Source: Thiohalophilus sp. (GTDB taxonomy: Bacteria; Pseudomonadota; Gammaproteobacteria; UBA6429; Thiohalophilaceae). From it: DNA of 64,000 nucleotides. The translations under genes were made by a program, and so were the position numbers. The stretch's first letter is position 1, and each line of letters begins with the position of its first letter. The stretch is from NCBI RefSeq assembly GCF_034521165.1, contig NZ_JAXHMV010000001.1, positions 299,946-363,945 on the forward strand, in the 5' to 3' direction. Positions 25,255-36,378 of the stretch are shown piece after piece. The notes beneath the pieces were generated by a model. It was not told the origin of the DNA. It saw only the letters and a program-made list of their open reading frames with translations, and did not search any database.

Positions 25255-25266
25255 TCGTCCCCATAT
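25239..25266 (+). promoter_or_regulatory. Possible sigma-32 promoter for grpE
   Basis: CTTGACC and CCCCATAT are 13 bases apart, as in the sigma-32 consensus CTTGAAA-N13-CCCCATNT. The -35 element overlaps the end of hrcA. The predicted start is about 55 bases before the grpE ATG. Confidence 0.5.
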
Positions 25267-25329
25267 TCCCCCATAATTCCAAACAGATTCAAACCCTTAT
25301 CAGGTAATCGCAACGCTTCGGAGTAGAGC

Positions 25330-25938
25330 ATGAGTGACACAGATGTGACCGATCAACAGCCCCAGGACAACCCCGGCGAGGAGGCCCGCCACGAGAGCGA
25401 GTCCCGCGCCCCCCTGGAGGCCGACAGCATCGAGGAATTGCAGGCCAAACTGACCGAGGCCGAAAACCGCGCCCAGGAGAACTGGGACAAGCTGCTGCGG
25501 GTCAATGCGGAGATGGACAACCTGCGTCGGCGCACCGAGCGAGAGCTGGAAAATGCCCACAAATATGCTGTGGAACGCTTCGCCCAGGAGCTGCTGGCCG
25601 TGCGCGACAGCCTGGAGATGGGCGTGGCCGCCGCCGAGCAGGAAGAGGCCAGCGTCGAGAAAATCAAGGAAGGGACCGAGCTGACCCTGCGCATGCTCGA
25701 GGGGGCCATGGACAAGTTCAATATCCAGTCCATCGACCCGCAGGACGAGCCCTTTGATCCGGAGCGCCACCAGGCCATGTCGACGGTTGAAACCCCGGAC
25801 AAGGCCCCCAATACGGTAATCAATGTGATGCAAAAGGGCTATTTGCTCAACGATCGTTTGATCCGCCCGGCCATGGTGATTGTCTCCCGGGCCCCGAAGG
25901 CGGACGACAGGGGCTCAAAGGTCGACCAGCAGGCTTGA
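25330..25938 (+). CDS. grpE: Nucleotide exchange factor GrpE
   Basis: GrpE drives ADP release from DnaK. The 202-residue protein has an acidic disordered N-terminus and a long dimerisation helix (residues about 35-90: SIEELQAKLTEAENRAQENWDKLLR). The beta domain carries the conserved ending VINVMQKGYLLNDRLIRPAMVIVS. Length and motif order are standard. It starts at an ATG with GGAG upstream. Its stop codon overlaps the -35 box of the strong dnaK heat-shock promoter. Confidence 0.97.
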   Translation: MSDTDVTDQQPQDNPGEEARHESESRAPLEADSIEELQAKLTEAENRAQENWDKLLRVNAEMDNLRRRTERELENAHKYAVERFAQELLAVRDSLEMGVAAAEQEEASVEKIKEGTELTLRMLEGAMDKFNIQSIDPQDEPFDPERHQAMSTVETPDKAPNTVINVMQKGYLLNDRLIRPAMVIVSRAPKADDRGSKVDQQA

Positions 25939-25962
25939 AGTCGGCGTGGATGCCCCCATTTA
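25934..25962 (+). promoter_or_regulatory. Sigma-32 heat-shock promoter for dnaK
   Basis: CTTGAAG (25934-25940) and CCCCATTTA (25954-25962) are spaced by 13 bases, a near-perfect sigma-32 promoter. The -35 element includes the TGA of grpE. The transcript would start about 50 bases before the dnaK ATG. Confidence 0.87.
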
Positions 25963-26017
25963 GAAAGCAACAACAGAATTTAAGACCCGAAACTCGCAAA
26001 ATGTGGAGAACCGAACA

Positions 26018-27952
26018 ATGGGTAAAATAATCGGAATCGACCTTGGTACTACCAACTCCTGTGTCGCCATCATGGAAAGCGGCAAGGCCAAGGTGATCGA
26101 AAATGCGGAGGGGGATCGCACTACCCCCTCCATCGTGGCGTATACCAAGGACAATGAAATCCTGGTGGGCCAGTCCGCCAAGCGGCAGGCCGTCACTAAT
26201 CCGGAAAATACGCTGTTTGCCATCAAGCGTCTGATCGGCCGTAAATTCCAGGATGATGAAGTCCAGAAGGACATCAACATGGTGCCCTACAACATCATCA
26301 AGGCCGACAACGGCGACGCCTGGGTGGAAGTCAATGGCAAGAAAATGGCTCCGCCGGAAGTCTCCGCCAAGGTCCTGCAGAAGATGAAAAAATCGGCCGA
26401 GGACTACCTCGGTGAAGAAGTGACCGAAGCGGTCATTACCGTGCCGGCCTATTTCAACGACTCCCAGCGTCAGGCCACCAAGGATGCCGGCAAGATCGCC
26501 GGGCTGGATGTCAAGCGCATCATTAACGAGCCGACCGCGGCTGCCCTGGCCTACGGGATGGACAAGAAGCGCGGCGACCAGAAGCTGGCGGTCTACGATC
26601 TGGGCGGCGGTACCTTCGATATTTCCATTATCGAGATCGCCGATATCGATGGCGAACACCAGATCGAGGTGCTGTCCACCAACGGTGACACTTTCCTCGG
26701 CGGTGAGGACTTCGACAAGCGCCTGATCGACTATCTGGCTGAACAGTTCAAGAAGGACCAGGGCATCGACCTCAAGGGCGACCCGCTGGCCATGCAGCGC
26801 CTCAAGGAAGGCGCCGAGAAGGCCAAGATCGAGCTGTCTTCCTCGCAGCAGACCGATGTCAACCTGCCGTATATCACGGCCGATGCCAGTGGTCCGAAGC
26901 ACATGAACGTCAAGATCACGCGCGCCAAGCTCGAATCGCTGGTCGAGGAATTGATCTCCCGTTCCCTGGAGCCGTGCAAGACCGCACTCAAGGATGCCGG
27001 CCTGTCCGCCTCCGATGTGGATGATGTCATTCTGGTCGGTGGTCAGACCCGGATGCCCAAGGTGCAGGAAGCGGTCAAGGAGTTCTTCGGCAAGGATCCG
27101 CGCAAGGACGTGAATCCGGACGAAGCCGTGGCCCTGGGTGCCGCTATTCAGGCCGGTGTTCTGGGTGGCGACGTCAAGGACGTGCTGCTGCTCGACGTGA
27201 CCCCGCTGTCGCTGGGTATCGAAACCCTCGGCGGTGTCATGACCAAGCTGATCGAAAAGAACACCACCATCCCGACCAAGGCGACCCAGGTGTTCTCGAC
27301 CGCGGACGATAACCAGAATGCGGTGACCGTCCACGTGCTGCAGGGCGAGCGCGAACGCGCCGACGCCAACAAGTCGCTGGGCCGGTTTGACCTGCAGGAC
27401 ATTCCGCCGGCCCCGCGCGGCGTGCCACAGATTGAAGTCACGCTGGACATCGACGCCAACGGTATCCTGAATGTGTCGGCCAAGGACAAGGCGACCGGCA
27501 AGGAGAACAAGATCGTGATCAAGGCCTCCAGCGGTCTGTCCGAGGAAGAAGTCGAACAGATGGTCAAGGATGCCGAAGCCCATGCGGCCGAGGATCAGAA
27601 GTTCCACGAAACAGTCGATGCCCGCAACCAGGCCGATAACCTGATCCATGCCACCCGCAAGTCCATGGATGATCTGGGTGACAAGCTGGAAGCCGACGAG
27701 AAGGAGAAGATCGAGGCGGCCATCAAGGATCTGGAAGAAGCCATGAACGGCAACGATAAGGATGATATCGAGGCCAAGACCAAGACCCTGACCGAGGCAT
27801 CCGCCAAGATGGCTGAACGGCTCTACGCCGAACAGGGTGCCGCCGGGGCCGGTGCCCAGGCCGGTGCGGAAGCCGCCTCGGAAGCAGGTGGCCAGGCCGA
27901 CGAAGACGTCGTCGATGCCGAGTTCGAGGAAGTGGACGACAACAAGAAATAA
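26018..27952 (+). CDS. dnaK: Chaperone DnaK (Hsp70)
   Basis: DnaK is the ATP-driven Hsp70 that binds unfolded proteins with DnaJ and GrpE. The 644-residue protein begins MGKIIGIDLGTTNSCVA. The nucleotide-binding domain contains AVYDLGGGTFDISI and VGGQTRMPKVQ, and the substrate domain has GVPQIEVTLDIDANGILNVSAKDKATG. A Gly/Ala-rich lid tail ends with EEVDDNKK, so the EEVD-type end is present. The ATG at 26018 lies seven bases after a GTGGAGAA ribosome site. An earlier GTG at 26003 is inside that site and is rejected. It is followed by a hairpin and dnaJ. Confidence 0.99.
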   Translation: MGKIIGIDLGTTNSCVAIMESGKAKVIENAEGDRTTPSIVAYTKDNEILVGQSAKRQAVTNPENTLFAIKRLIGRKFQDDEVQKDINMVPYNIIKADNGDAWVEVNGKKMAPPEVSAKVLQKMKKSAEDYLGEEVTEAVITVPAYFNDSQRQATKDAGKIAGLDVKRIINEPTAAALAYGMDKKRGDQKLAVYDLGGGTFDISIIEIADIDGEHQIEVLSTNGDTFLGGEDFDKRLIDYLAEQFKKDQGIDLKGDPLAMQRLKEGAEKAKIELSSSQQTDVNLPYITADASGPKHMNVKITRAKLESLVEELISRSLEPCKTALKDAGLSASDVDDVILVGGQTRMPKVQEAVKEFFGKDPRKDVNPDEAVALGAAIQAGVLGGDVKDVLLLDVTPLSLGIETLGGVMTKLIEKNTTIPTKATQVFSTADDNQNAVTVHVLQGERERADANKSLGRFDLQDIPPAPRGVPQIEVTLDIDANGILNVSAKDKATGKENKIVIKASSGLSEEEVEQMVKDAEAHAAEDQKFHETVDARNQADNLIHATRKSMDDLGDKLEADEKEKIEAAIKDLEEAMNGNDKDDIEAKTKTLTEASAKMAERLYAEQGAAGAGAQAGAEAASEAGGQADEDVVDAEFEEVDDNKK

Positions 27953-27982
27953 GTCGTTACTTTTTCGGCTGTCACTACCTCT

Positions 27983-28010
27983 GGCTGGATGCAGGTAACT
28001 GTATCCAGCC
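27983..28010 (+). terminator. Stem-loop between dnaK and dnaJ
   Basis: GGCTGGATGCAG-GTAA-CTGTATCCAGCC forms a 12-pair stem, with one mismatch, closed by a tetraloop. No T-run follows. It may lower read-through or protect the dnaK message, giving more DnaK than DnaJ. It is not a classical terminator. Confidence 0.55.
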
Positions 28011-28098
28011 AATTGCTGTGTAAGTTTCGGCGTTGTAGTACGGTAAAAGCGAAACCACTGAAAACACCGAATACACTCACTACAAAGTAATAACGATT

Positions 28099-29241
28099 AT
28101 GGCCAAACAGGATTACTACGAAGCACTGGGTGTTTCCAAAAACGCCAGTGATGACGAGATCAAAAAAGCCTTCAAGCGCATGGCGATGAAATACCATCCG
28201 GATCGCAATCCGGATGATGAAGAGTCGCTGGAGAAGTTCAAGGAAGCCCGCGAGGCTTATGATGTATTGAGCGATCCGCAAAAACGGGCGGCTTATGATC
28301 AATTCGGCCACGCCGGTGTTGAGGGGTCGGCCGGTGGCGGTGCCGGATTTGGTGGTGGCTTCGGTGGCGCCAGCTTCAGCGACATCTTCGGCGACGTGTT
28401 TGGCGATATTTTCGGCGGGGGCGGCGGACGCGGCGGCCAGCGGGTCTATCGCGGCGCCGATCTGCGCTACAACCTGGAATTGACCCTGGAAGAGGCGGTC
28501 AAGGGCAGCGACGTCAGCGTACGCATTCCGACGCATGTCGCCTGCGAAGAGTGTGACGGCAGCGGGGCGAAAAAAGGCAGTTCCCCGAGCACCTGTACCA
28601 CCTGTGGTGGTCACGGTCAGGTGCGTATGCAACAGGGTTTCTTCTCGCTCCAACAGGCCTGCCCGCATTGTCAGGGTACGGGCAAGATCATCACCGATCC
28701 CTGTACCGCCTGCCACGGTCACGGTCGGGTCGAGCAAACCCGGACCCTGTCGGTCAAGGTGCCGGCCGGGGTGGACAACGGCGATCGTATTCGTCTGGCC
28801 GGTGAAGGTGAGGCGGGCGAGAACGGCGGGCCGCCCGGTGATCTCTATGTGCACATTCACGTCAAGGAACATCCCATCTTCCAGCGCGACGGCAGCGATC
28901 TGCATTGCGAGGTGCCGGTCAGCATCGGTGTCGCGGCGCTGGGCGGCGAGCTGGAAGTGCCCACCCTGAACGGGCGGGTCAAACTCAAGGTGCCGCCGGA
29001 AAGCCAGTCGGGCAAGCAGTTCCGCATGCGCGGCAAGGGCGTCAAGTCGGTCCGCGGCGGGGCGGTGGGCGACCTGCTGTGCAAGATCGCGGTGGAGACC
29101 CCGGTCAACCTGACCAACCGGCAAAAAGAGCTGCTGCAGCAGCTCGATGAGGCCATGCAGGAAGACGGCATCAAACACAGCCCGCGTGCCGCCTCCTGGC
29201 TGGATGGGGTGAAAAAATTCTTCGAAGATATGAGGTTCTGA
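28099..29241 (+). CDS. dnaJ: Chaperone DnaJ (Hsp40)
   Basis: DnaJ delivers substrates to DnaK and stimulates its ATPase. The 380-residue protein has the J domain with HPD (KYHPDRNPDD, about residue 33) and a Gly/Phe region (GGAGFGGGFGGASF). The four zinc-binding repeats are CEECDGSG, CTTCGGHG, CPHCQGTG and CTACHGHG. The C-terminal substrate domains are intact. The start is an ATG 147 bases after dnaK. No separate heat-shock promoter is visible, so it probably depends on read-through past the preceding stem-loop. Confidence 0.98.
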   Translation: MAKQDYYEALGVSKNASDDEIKKAFKRMAMKYHPDRNPDDEESLEKFKEAREAYDVLSDPQKRAAYDQFGHAGVEGSAGGGAGFGGGFGGASFSDIFGDVFGDIFGGGGGRGGQRVYRGADLRYNLELTLEEAVKGSDVSVRIPTHVACEECDGSGAKKGSSPSTCTTCGGHGQVRMQQGFFSLQQACPHCQGTGKIITDPCTACHGHGRVEQTRTLSVKVPAGVDNGDRIRLAGEGEAGENGGPPGDLYVHIHVKEHPIFQRDGSDLHCEVPVSIGVAALGGELEVPTLNGRVKLKVPPESQSGKQFRMRGKGVKSVRGGAVGDLLCKIAVETPVNLTNRQKELLQQLDEAMQEDGIKHSPRAASWLDGVKKFFEDMRF

Positions 29242-29256
29242 AAAAGGGGTTTTCTC

Positions 29257-30068
29257 ATGACCAGGGTTGCAATTGTGGGTGCCTCCGGGCGCATGGGACG
29301 GGTGCTGCTCGAAGCGACACACCAGGATACACAGGCCGAGATCCGCGCAGTGGTGGATCGGCCGGGCAGCAGCATGGTCGGCGTGGATGCCGGGGAGCTG
29401 GCCGGTCTCGGCAAGATTGGGATCAAGGTGGATGACAGTCTGACCCGGGTGGCGGATCAGTTTGACGTGCTGATTGATTTTACCCGTCCCGAAGCCACCA
29501 TGCTGCATCTGGAGATCTGCCGCGCCGCCGGCAAGCGCATGGTCATCGGCACCACCGGTTTTACTGATGAGCAGAAAAAACAGATTGCCCATGTTGCCAA
29601 ACACATAGGGATCGTCTTCGCCCCAACATGAGTGTCGGGGTCAATCTCTCGTTTAAATTACTGGATATTGCCGCCCGGGTACTGGGTGACAGCGTGGATG
29701 TCGAGATCATCGAGGCCCATCACCGGCATAAAGTGGATGCGCCTTCCGGCACGGCCCTGCGCATGGGCGAGGTGGTGGCTGATGCCCTGGGTCGGGATCT
29801 GATGGAATGCGCCGTGTTCGGCCGCGAAGGCGATACCGGCGAGCGGGATCGCCAGACCATCGGTTTTGAGACGATCCGGGCCGGCGATATCGTCGGCGAG
29901 CATACCGTTATGTTTGCCGGTGCGGGCGAGCGGGTCGAGATTACCCACAAGGCTTCCAGCCGCATGACCTTCGCCAACGGCGCCGTACGCGCCGCCAACT
30001 GGATCATGCAGCATGATCAGGGGCTATTTGACATGCAGGACGTCCTCGGCCTTCGTCACATACAGTGA
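29257..30068 (+). pseudogene. dapB: 4-hydroxy-tetrahydrodipicolinate reductase, split by a frameshift
   Basis: DapB makes tetrahydrodipicolinate for lysine and diaminopimelate. Frame 1 (29257-29631, 124 residues) encodes the NAD(P)H-binding half starting RVAIVGASGRMG and ends IVFAPT-stop. The second frame (29628-30068, 146 residues) continues with MSVGVNLSFKLLD, AHHRHKVDAPSGTALRMGE and the C-terminal tetramer region. Family proteins read APNMSVGVN across the break, so one base (probably a C in GCCCC near 29620) is missing. Repaired, it would be 270 residues. The stop and the next ATG overlap as ATGA, so two separate half-proteins could also be made. dapB is normally essential. A sequencing or assembly error is likely. 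Confidence 0.9.
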
Positions 30069-30198
30069 CGAGTGACGAGGAGAACTTGTGAGTCGACTCT
30101 ATTTTCTGCGGGTATGATTGTTTGTTTATATTAGGAATAAAATCAGGTGGTTAGCCGGCTTTATGGTTGCCCTCGTGACTCGTGACTCGTCACTCGTT
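30064..30198. repeat. Inverted GTGACGAG-type repeat before carA
   Basis: The left arm repeats GTGACGA (30064-30090) and the right arm (30171-30198) holds CTCGTGACTCGTGACTCGTC, its inverted form. They are separated by about 80 bases. It is a third type of degenerate inverted repeat. The right arm ends directly before the -35 box of the carA promoter. Confidence 0.6.
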
Positions 30199-30200
30199 CC

Positions 30201-30229
30201 TTGTGGTCGTAAGACCACTTGGTTAGAAT
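30201..30229 (+). promoter_or_regulatory. Possible sigma-70 promoter for carA
   Basis: TTGTGG (30201-30206) and TAGAAT (30224-30229) are 17 bases apart. A small inverted repeat, GTGGTC-GTAA-GACCAC, lies within it. The transcript would begin about 105 bases before the carA start and include a terminator-like stem. Confidence 0.5.
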
Positions 30230-30281
30230 AAAGAAGGTCTGAATTAAACTCGGACTGAACAATTGAAGCGAATTTTTGCAT

Positions 30282-30316
30282 AGCGGGAGACTCCAGTTTG
30301 GTATCTCCCGCTTTTT
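30282..30316 (+). terminator. Rho-independent terminator or attenuator in the carA leader
   Basis: AGCGGGAGA and TCTCCCGCT pair as a nine-base stem around a 13-base loop and are followed by a T-run. It sits 28 bases before carA and downstream of its likely promoter, so it may attenuate carA transcription or end dapB transcripts. A six-codon TTG-started reading frame just before it could be a leader peptide, but this is weak. Confidence 0.75.
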
Positions 30317-30343
30317 GCAGGCGCCACGCGCAAGGGAGGACTC

Positions 30344-31489
30344 TTGAAAAAACCGGCACTGCTGGCGTTGGAAGACGGTACCATTTTTCACGGTGAGTCT
30401 ATCGGCATAGACGGTCAGACCGTGGGCGAGGTGGTGTTCAACACCGCGATGACCGGTTATCAGGAGATTCTGACCGACCCTTCCTACGCCAAACAGCTCG
30501 TTACGCTGACCTATCCGCACATTGGTAATGTTGGCACCAATCATGAAGACGAAGAATCCCGCGCCGTATTCGCCGATGGCCTGATCATTCGCGATCTGCC
30601 GCTCACCGCCAGTAACTGGCGCAGCCAGGAGACCCTGGACAACTATCTGCAGCGCAACAACGTGGTCGGGATTGCCAATATCGACACCCGCAAGCTGACC
30701 CGTATCCTGCGCGAAAAGGGGGCCCAGAACGGCTGCATCATGGCCGGCAGCAGCATCGACGAGCAACAGGCGCTGGCGGCCGCGCGTGAATTCCCCGGCC
30801 TCAAGGGCATGGATCTGGCCAAAGTGGTCAGCACCGGCACGGCCTATGACTGGCTGGAAGGGGTGTGGAACCCCGGGGAAGGCTATCCCAATGTCCCCGC
30901 CATGGTGGAAGAGGCGCTGCCCTACCGGGTGGTGGCCTATGACTATGGCGTCAAACGCAACATCCTGCGCCTGCTGGTCAATCGTGGCTGCCGGGTAACC
31001 GTGGTGCCGGCGACGACCCCGGCCGAGGAGGTGCTGGCCATGGACCCGGACGGGGTCTTTCTCTCCAACGGACCGGGCGATCCTGAGCCCTGTGACTATG
31101 CTATCGAGGCGATACAACATATCCTCGAAAAAGGCGTTCCGCTATTCGGTATCTGTCTCGGCCATCAGCTGCTGGGGCTGGCCAATGGCGCCAAAAGCGT
31201 CAAAATGAAGTTCGGTCACCACGGTGCCAACCATCCGGTCCAGGATCTGCAGAGCAAGCAGGTGATGATTACCAGCCAGAACCACGGTTTTGCCATCGAC
31301 GAGGACTCCCTGCCCGATAACGTTCAGGCGACCCACCGGTCGCTGTTCGACGGCACGCTACAGGGTGTGGCCTGCACCGACCGTCCGGCGTTCAGTTTTC
31401 AGGGGCACCCCGAAGCCAGCCCGGGGCCGCACGATCTTTCGCCGTTGTTCGACAAGTTCATTGATATGCTGAAAAAGCAAAAAGCGTGA
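30344..31489 (+). CDS. carA: Carbamoyl-phosphate synthase small subunit
   Basis: CarA is the glutaminase subunit that feeds ammonia to CarB for arginine and pyrimidine synthesis. The 381-residue protein has the N-terminal CPSase domain (KKPALLALEDGTIFHG and GEVVFNTAMTGYQEILTDPSYA). A class I glutamine amidotransferase follows, with the catalytic Cys in FGICLGHQLLG and the His-Glu pair in FQGHPEASPGPHD. It starts with TTG at 30344 behind AAGGGAGGA. The leader holds a terminator-like stem. A 147-base gap with an inverted repeat separates it from carB. Confidence 0.97.
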   Translation: MKKPALLALEDGTIFHGESIGIDGQTVGEVVFNTAMTGYQEILTDPSYAKQLVTLTYPHIGNVGTNHEDEESRAVFADGLIIRDLPLTASNWRSQETLDNYLQRNNVVGIANIDTRKLTRILREKGAQNGCIMAGSSIDEQQALAAAREFPGLKGMDLAKVVSTGTAYDWLEGVWNPGEGYPNVPAMVEEALPYRVVAYDYGVKRNILRLLVNRGCRVTVVPATTPAEEVLAMDPDGVFLSNGPGDPEPCDYAIEAIQHILEKGVPLFGICLGHQLLGLANGAKSVKMKFGHHGANHPVQDLQSKQVMITSQNHGFAIDEDSLPDNVQATHRSLFDGTLQGVACTDRPAFSFQGHPEASPGPHDLSPLFDKFIDMLKKQKA

Positions 31490-31490
31490 A

Positions 31491-31627
31491 CCACCAAGAC
31501 ACGAAGACACCAAGAAGTGACTTGTTGGTTTTTGTTGCAAGCAAATGCATGTGTTATGCGATATCCCGCGTGATGCAATGATTCTGGAAAACTCATTAAA
31601 CTTGGCGTCTTGGCGCCTTGGTGGTTA
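31491..31627. repeat. Inverted repeat of CACCAAG/GACGCCAAG units between carA and carB
   Basis: The left arm CCACCAAGACACGAAGACAC (31491-31517) is matched by the inverted right arm CTTGGCGTCTTGGCGCCTTG (31601-31627). It starts right at the carA stop and ends 10 bases before the carB start. It belongs to the same family as the elements at 21264 and 35354. Confidence 0.7.
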
Positions 31628-31636
31628 AAAAGACTT

Positions 31637-34854
<3,218 letters not shown>

Positions 34855-34858
<4 letters not shown>

Positions 34859-35337
34859 GTCGTCAACCGATGACCGCTGCCGGCGCCGATAAACTGCGCG
34901 CCGAGCTCAAGGATCTGAAAAGCGTGCAACGTCCGAAAGTGATCGAAGCGATTGCGGTCGCGCGCGAACATGGCGATCTCAAGGAGAATGCCGAGTACCA
35001 TGCCGCGCGCGAGCAACAGAGTTTCATCGAGGGCCGGATCAAGGAGATTGAGGCGGCCCTGTCCAACTCCGAAATCATCGACGTCCAGGCGGTGGGCAAA
35101 AACGCCGGCGGCAAGGTCGTATTCGGTGCCACGGTGGAACTGTACGACATCGATGGCGACAAGGAAGTGACCTACCAGATCGTCGGCGAACAGGAAGCGG
35201 ACATCAAACAGAACCTGATCTCCATCACCTCCCCGATCGCCCGCGCCCTGATCGGCAAACAGGAAGGCGACGAAGTCACCGTCCAGGCGCCGGGTGGCAA
35301 CCGCGACTACGAAATCGTGTCTGTTAAATACGTGTAG
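34855..35337 (+). CDS. greA: Transcription elongation factor GreA
   Basis: GreA rescues stalled RNA polymerase by stimulating cleavage of backtracked RNA. The 160-residue protein has the N-terminal coiled coil with the conserved tip (REHGDLKENAEYHAAREQQSFIEGRI), in which the acidic DLKENAEY residues act at the polymerase active site. A C-terminal FKBP-like domain ends ALIGKQEGDEVTVQAPGG. The ATG overlaps the carB stop. No terminator is seen, only an inverted repeat element after the stop. Confidence 0.97.
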
Positions 35338-35353
35338 ATGTGCTTCTGGGAAT

Positions 35354-35516
35354 GAACGCAGAGGACGCGGAGGCGCAGAGGCGCGGAGAAAGATAATTTT
35401 TAATGTTGAATTTTAAATTTTGAATCGCGGTTCAGTATTACTTCAGTGCCCAACATCAAAATGTTTAAAATGATTTTGTTTTCTCTGCGTCTTTGCGCCT
35501 CTGCGCCCTCCGCGTT
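35354..35516. repeat. Inverted repeat of CGCAGAG/CGCGGAG units after greA
   Basis: The left arm GAACGCAGAGGACGCGGAGG plus further units (35354-35390) is inverted in the right arm (35478-35516: TCTCTGCGTCTTTGCGCCTC and on). The AT-rich loop of about 90 bases holds no gene. It is the same family as at 21264. The shared boundary TTATTTTCCAGTG-like sequence next to the right arm occurs in both copies. Confidence 0.72.
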
Positions 35517-35540
35517 ATTTTCCAGTGAACTCTCTACAGG

Positions 35541-36008
35541 ATGATGTCCATGAATTACGCGATTCCTGAACGCATTGCCCTGACCCTGTGGGTCGGGGGG
35601 ATGTGGATTACCGGGTATCTGGTGGCGCCAATGCTGTTCTCGGTGCTGGAGGAACGAGCGCTGGCCGGGATGCTGGCGGGCAGGATGTTCAGTGCGATGA
35701 GTTATGTGGGGCTGGTCTGCGTCGGTTTGTTGTTACTGACCCATTTTCAAAAAAACTGGCTCAACGGCTGGCGCCAGTGGCGCCGCTGGGTTTTGCTGGC
35801 TATGCTGCTGGTGATCGTGATGGGTGAGTTTGTGCTGCAGCCGATGATGGCCGAGCTCAAGGCTCTGGGACTGGACGAGGGCAGCGCCGCGCAACAGCGC
35901 TTTGGCATGTTGCATGGCCTCTCTTCGAGTCTGTTTCTGTTTAACAGCCTGGCGGGCCTGGTGTTGGTGATCTTCGGGCTGGAGCCGGATACTCAGCGCG
36001 GCAGCTGA
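35541..36008 (+). CDS. DUF4149 family membrane protein
   Basis: The 155-residue protein has four predicted membrane helices. It fits the DUF4149 pattern: ERIALTLWVGGMWITGYLVAPMLF at the start, GRMFSAMSYVGLVC next, and RFGMLHGLSSSLFLFNSLAGL near the end. The function is unknown. Such genes often follow greA or lie near yhbY in Gammaproteobacteria, as here. The ATG at 35541 has a second in-frame ATG three bases later and a third at 35550. The final 16 bases overlap the 3' end of the convergent yhbY. Confidence 0.88.
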   Translation: MMSMNYAIPERIALTLWVGGMWITGYLVAPMLFSVLEERALAGMLAGRMFSAMSYVGLVCVGLLLLTHFQKNWLNGWRQWRRWVLLAMLLVIVMGEFVLQPMMAELKALGLDEGSAAQQRFGMLHGLSSSLFLFNSLAGLVLVIFGLEPDTQRGS

Positions 36009-36286
36009 ATTTTGGGCTCGTCGGCCGGACGGTAAAAGACCGCGACATGGCCGATCAGCTGCACCTGTTCGGCCTGGCTGTGCTCGCTGATCTGTTCAAT
36101 CAGTTGCTGGCGCTCTTCGCGATCCGCCGCGTTGACCCGCACCTTGATCAGCTCGTGATGGGCCAGCGCGATGTCGACCTCGGCGAGGATGTTCTCGCCC
36201 AGCCCATGCTGGCCGACAATGACCACGGGTTTGAGGTGATGGGCGCGCTGGCGCAGGAATTTTTTCTGGTTGCTGGTCAGGGACAT
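35993..36286 (-). CDS. yhbY: YhbY-type RNA-binding protein (CRM domain)
   Basis: The 97-residue protein is a single CRM domain associated with the large ribosomal subunit. It begins MSLTSNQKKFLRQRAHHLKPVV, has the loop VGQHGLGENIL and continues HELIKVRVNAADREER. Length is typical. It diverges from rlmE, another ribosome-assembly gene, a conserved pairing. The 92-base gap holds a short tandem CTGACGACTG/CTAACTGACGACTG repeat. Confidence 0.94.
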   Translation of the reverse strand: MSLTSNQKKFLRQRAHHLKPVVIVGQHGLGENILAEVDIALAHHELIKVRVNAADREERQQLIEQISEHSQAEQVQLIGHVAVFYRPADEPKIQLPR

Positions 36287-36378
36287 GAAAGCGGAATCCG
36301 GATGGTGAAGGCCGTAAATTGTACCAATTCATACCCCCACTGACGACTGCCAACTGCTAACTGACGACTGGAATTCCC

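Noticed and set aside
25847..28012. Very long open frame antisense to dnaK (over 700 codons), and another antisense to dnaJ
   Set aside because: Strong codon bias in the chaperone genes removes stops from the opposite strand. The predicted proteins are rich in His, Gln and Gly without motif, signal or ribosome site.
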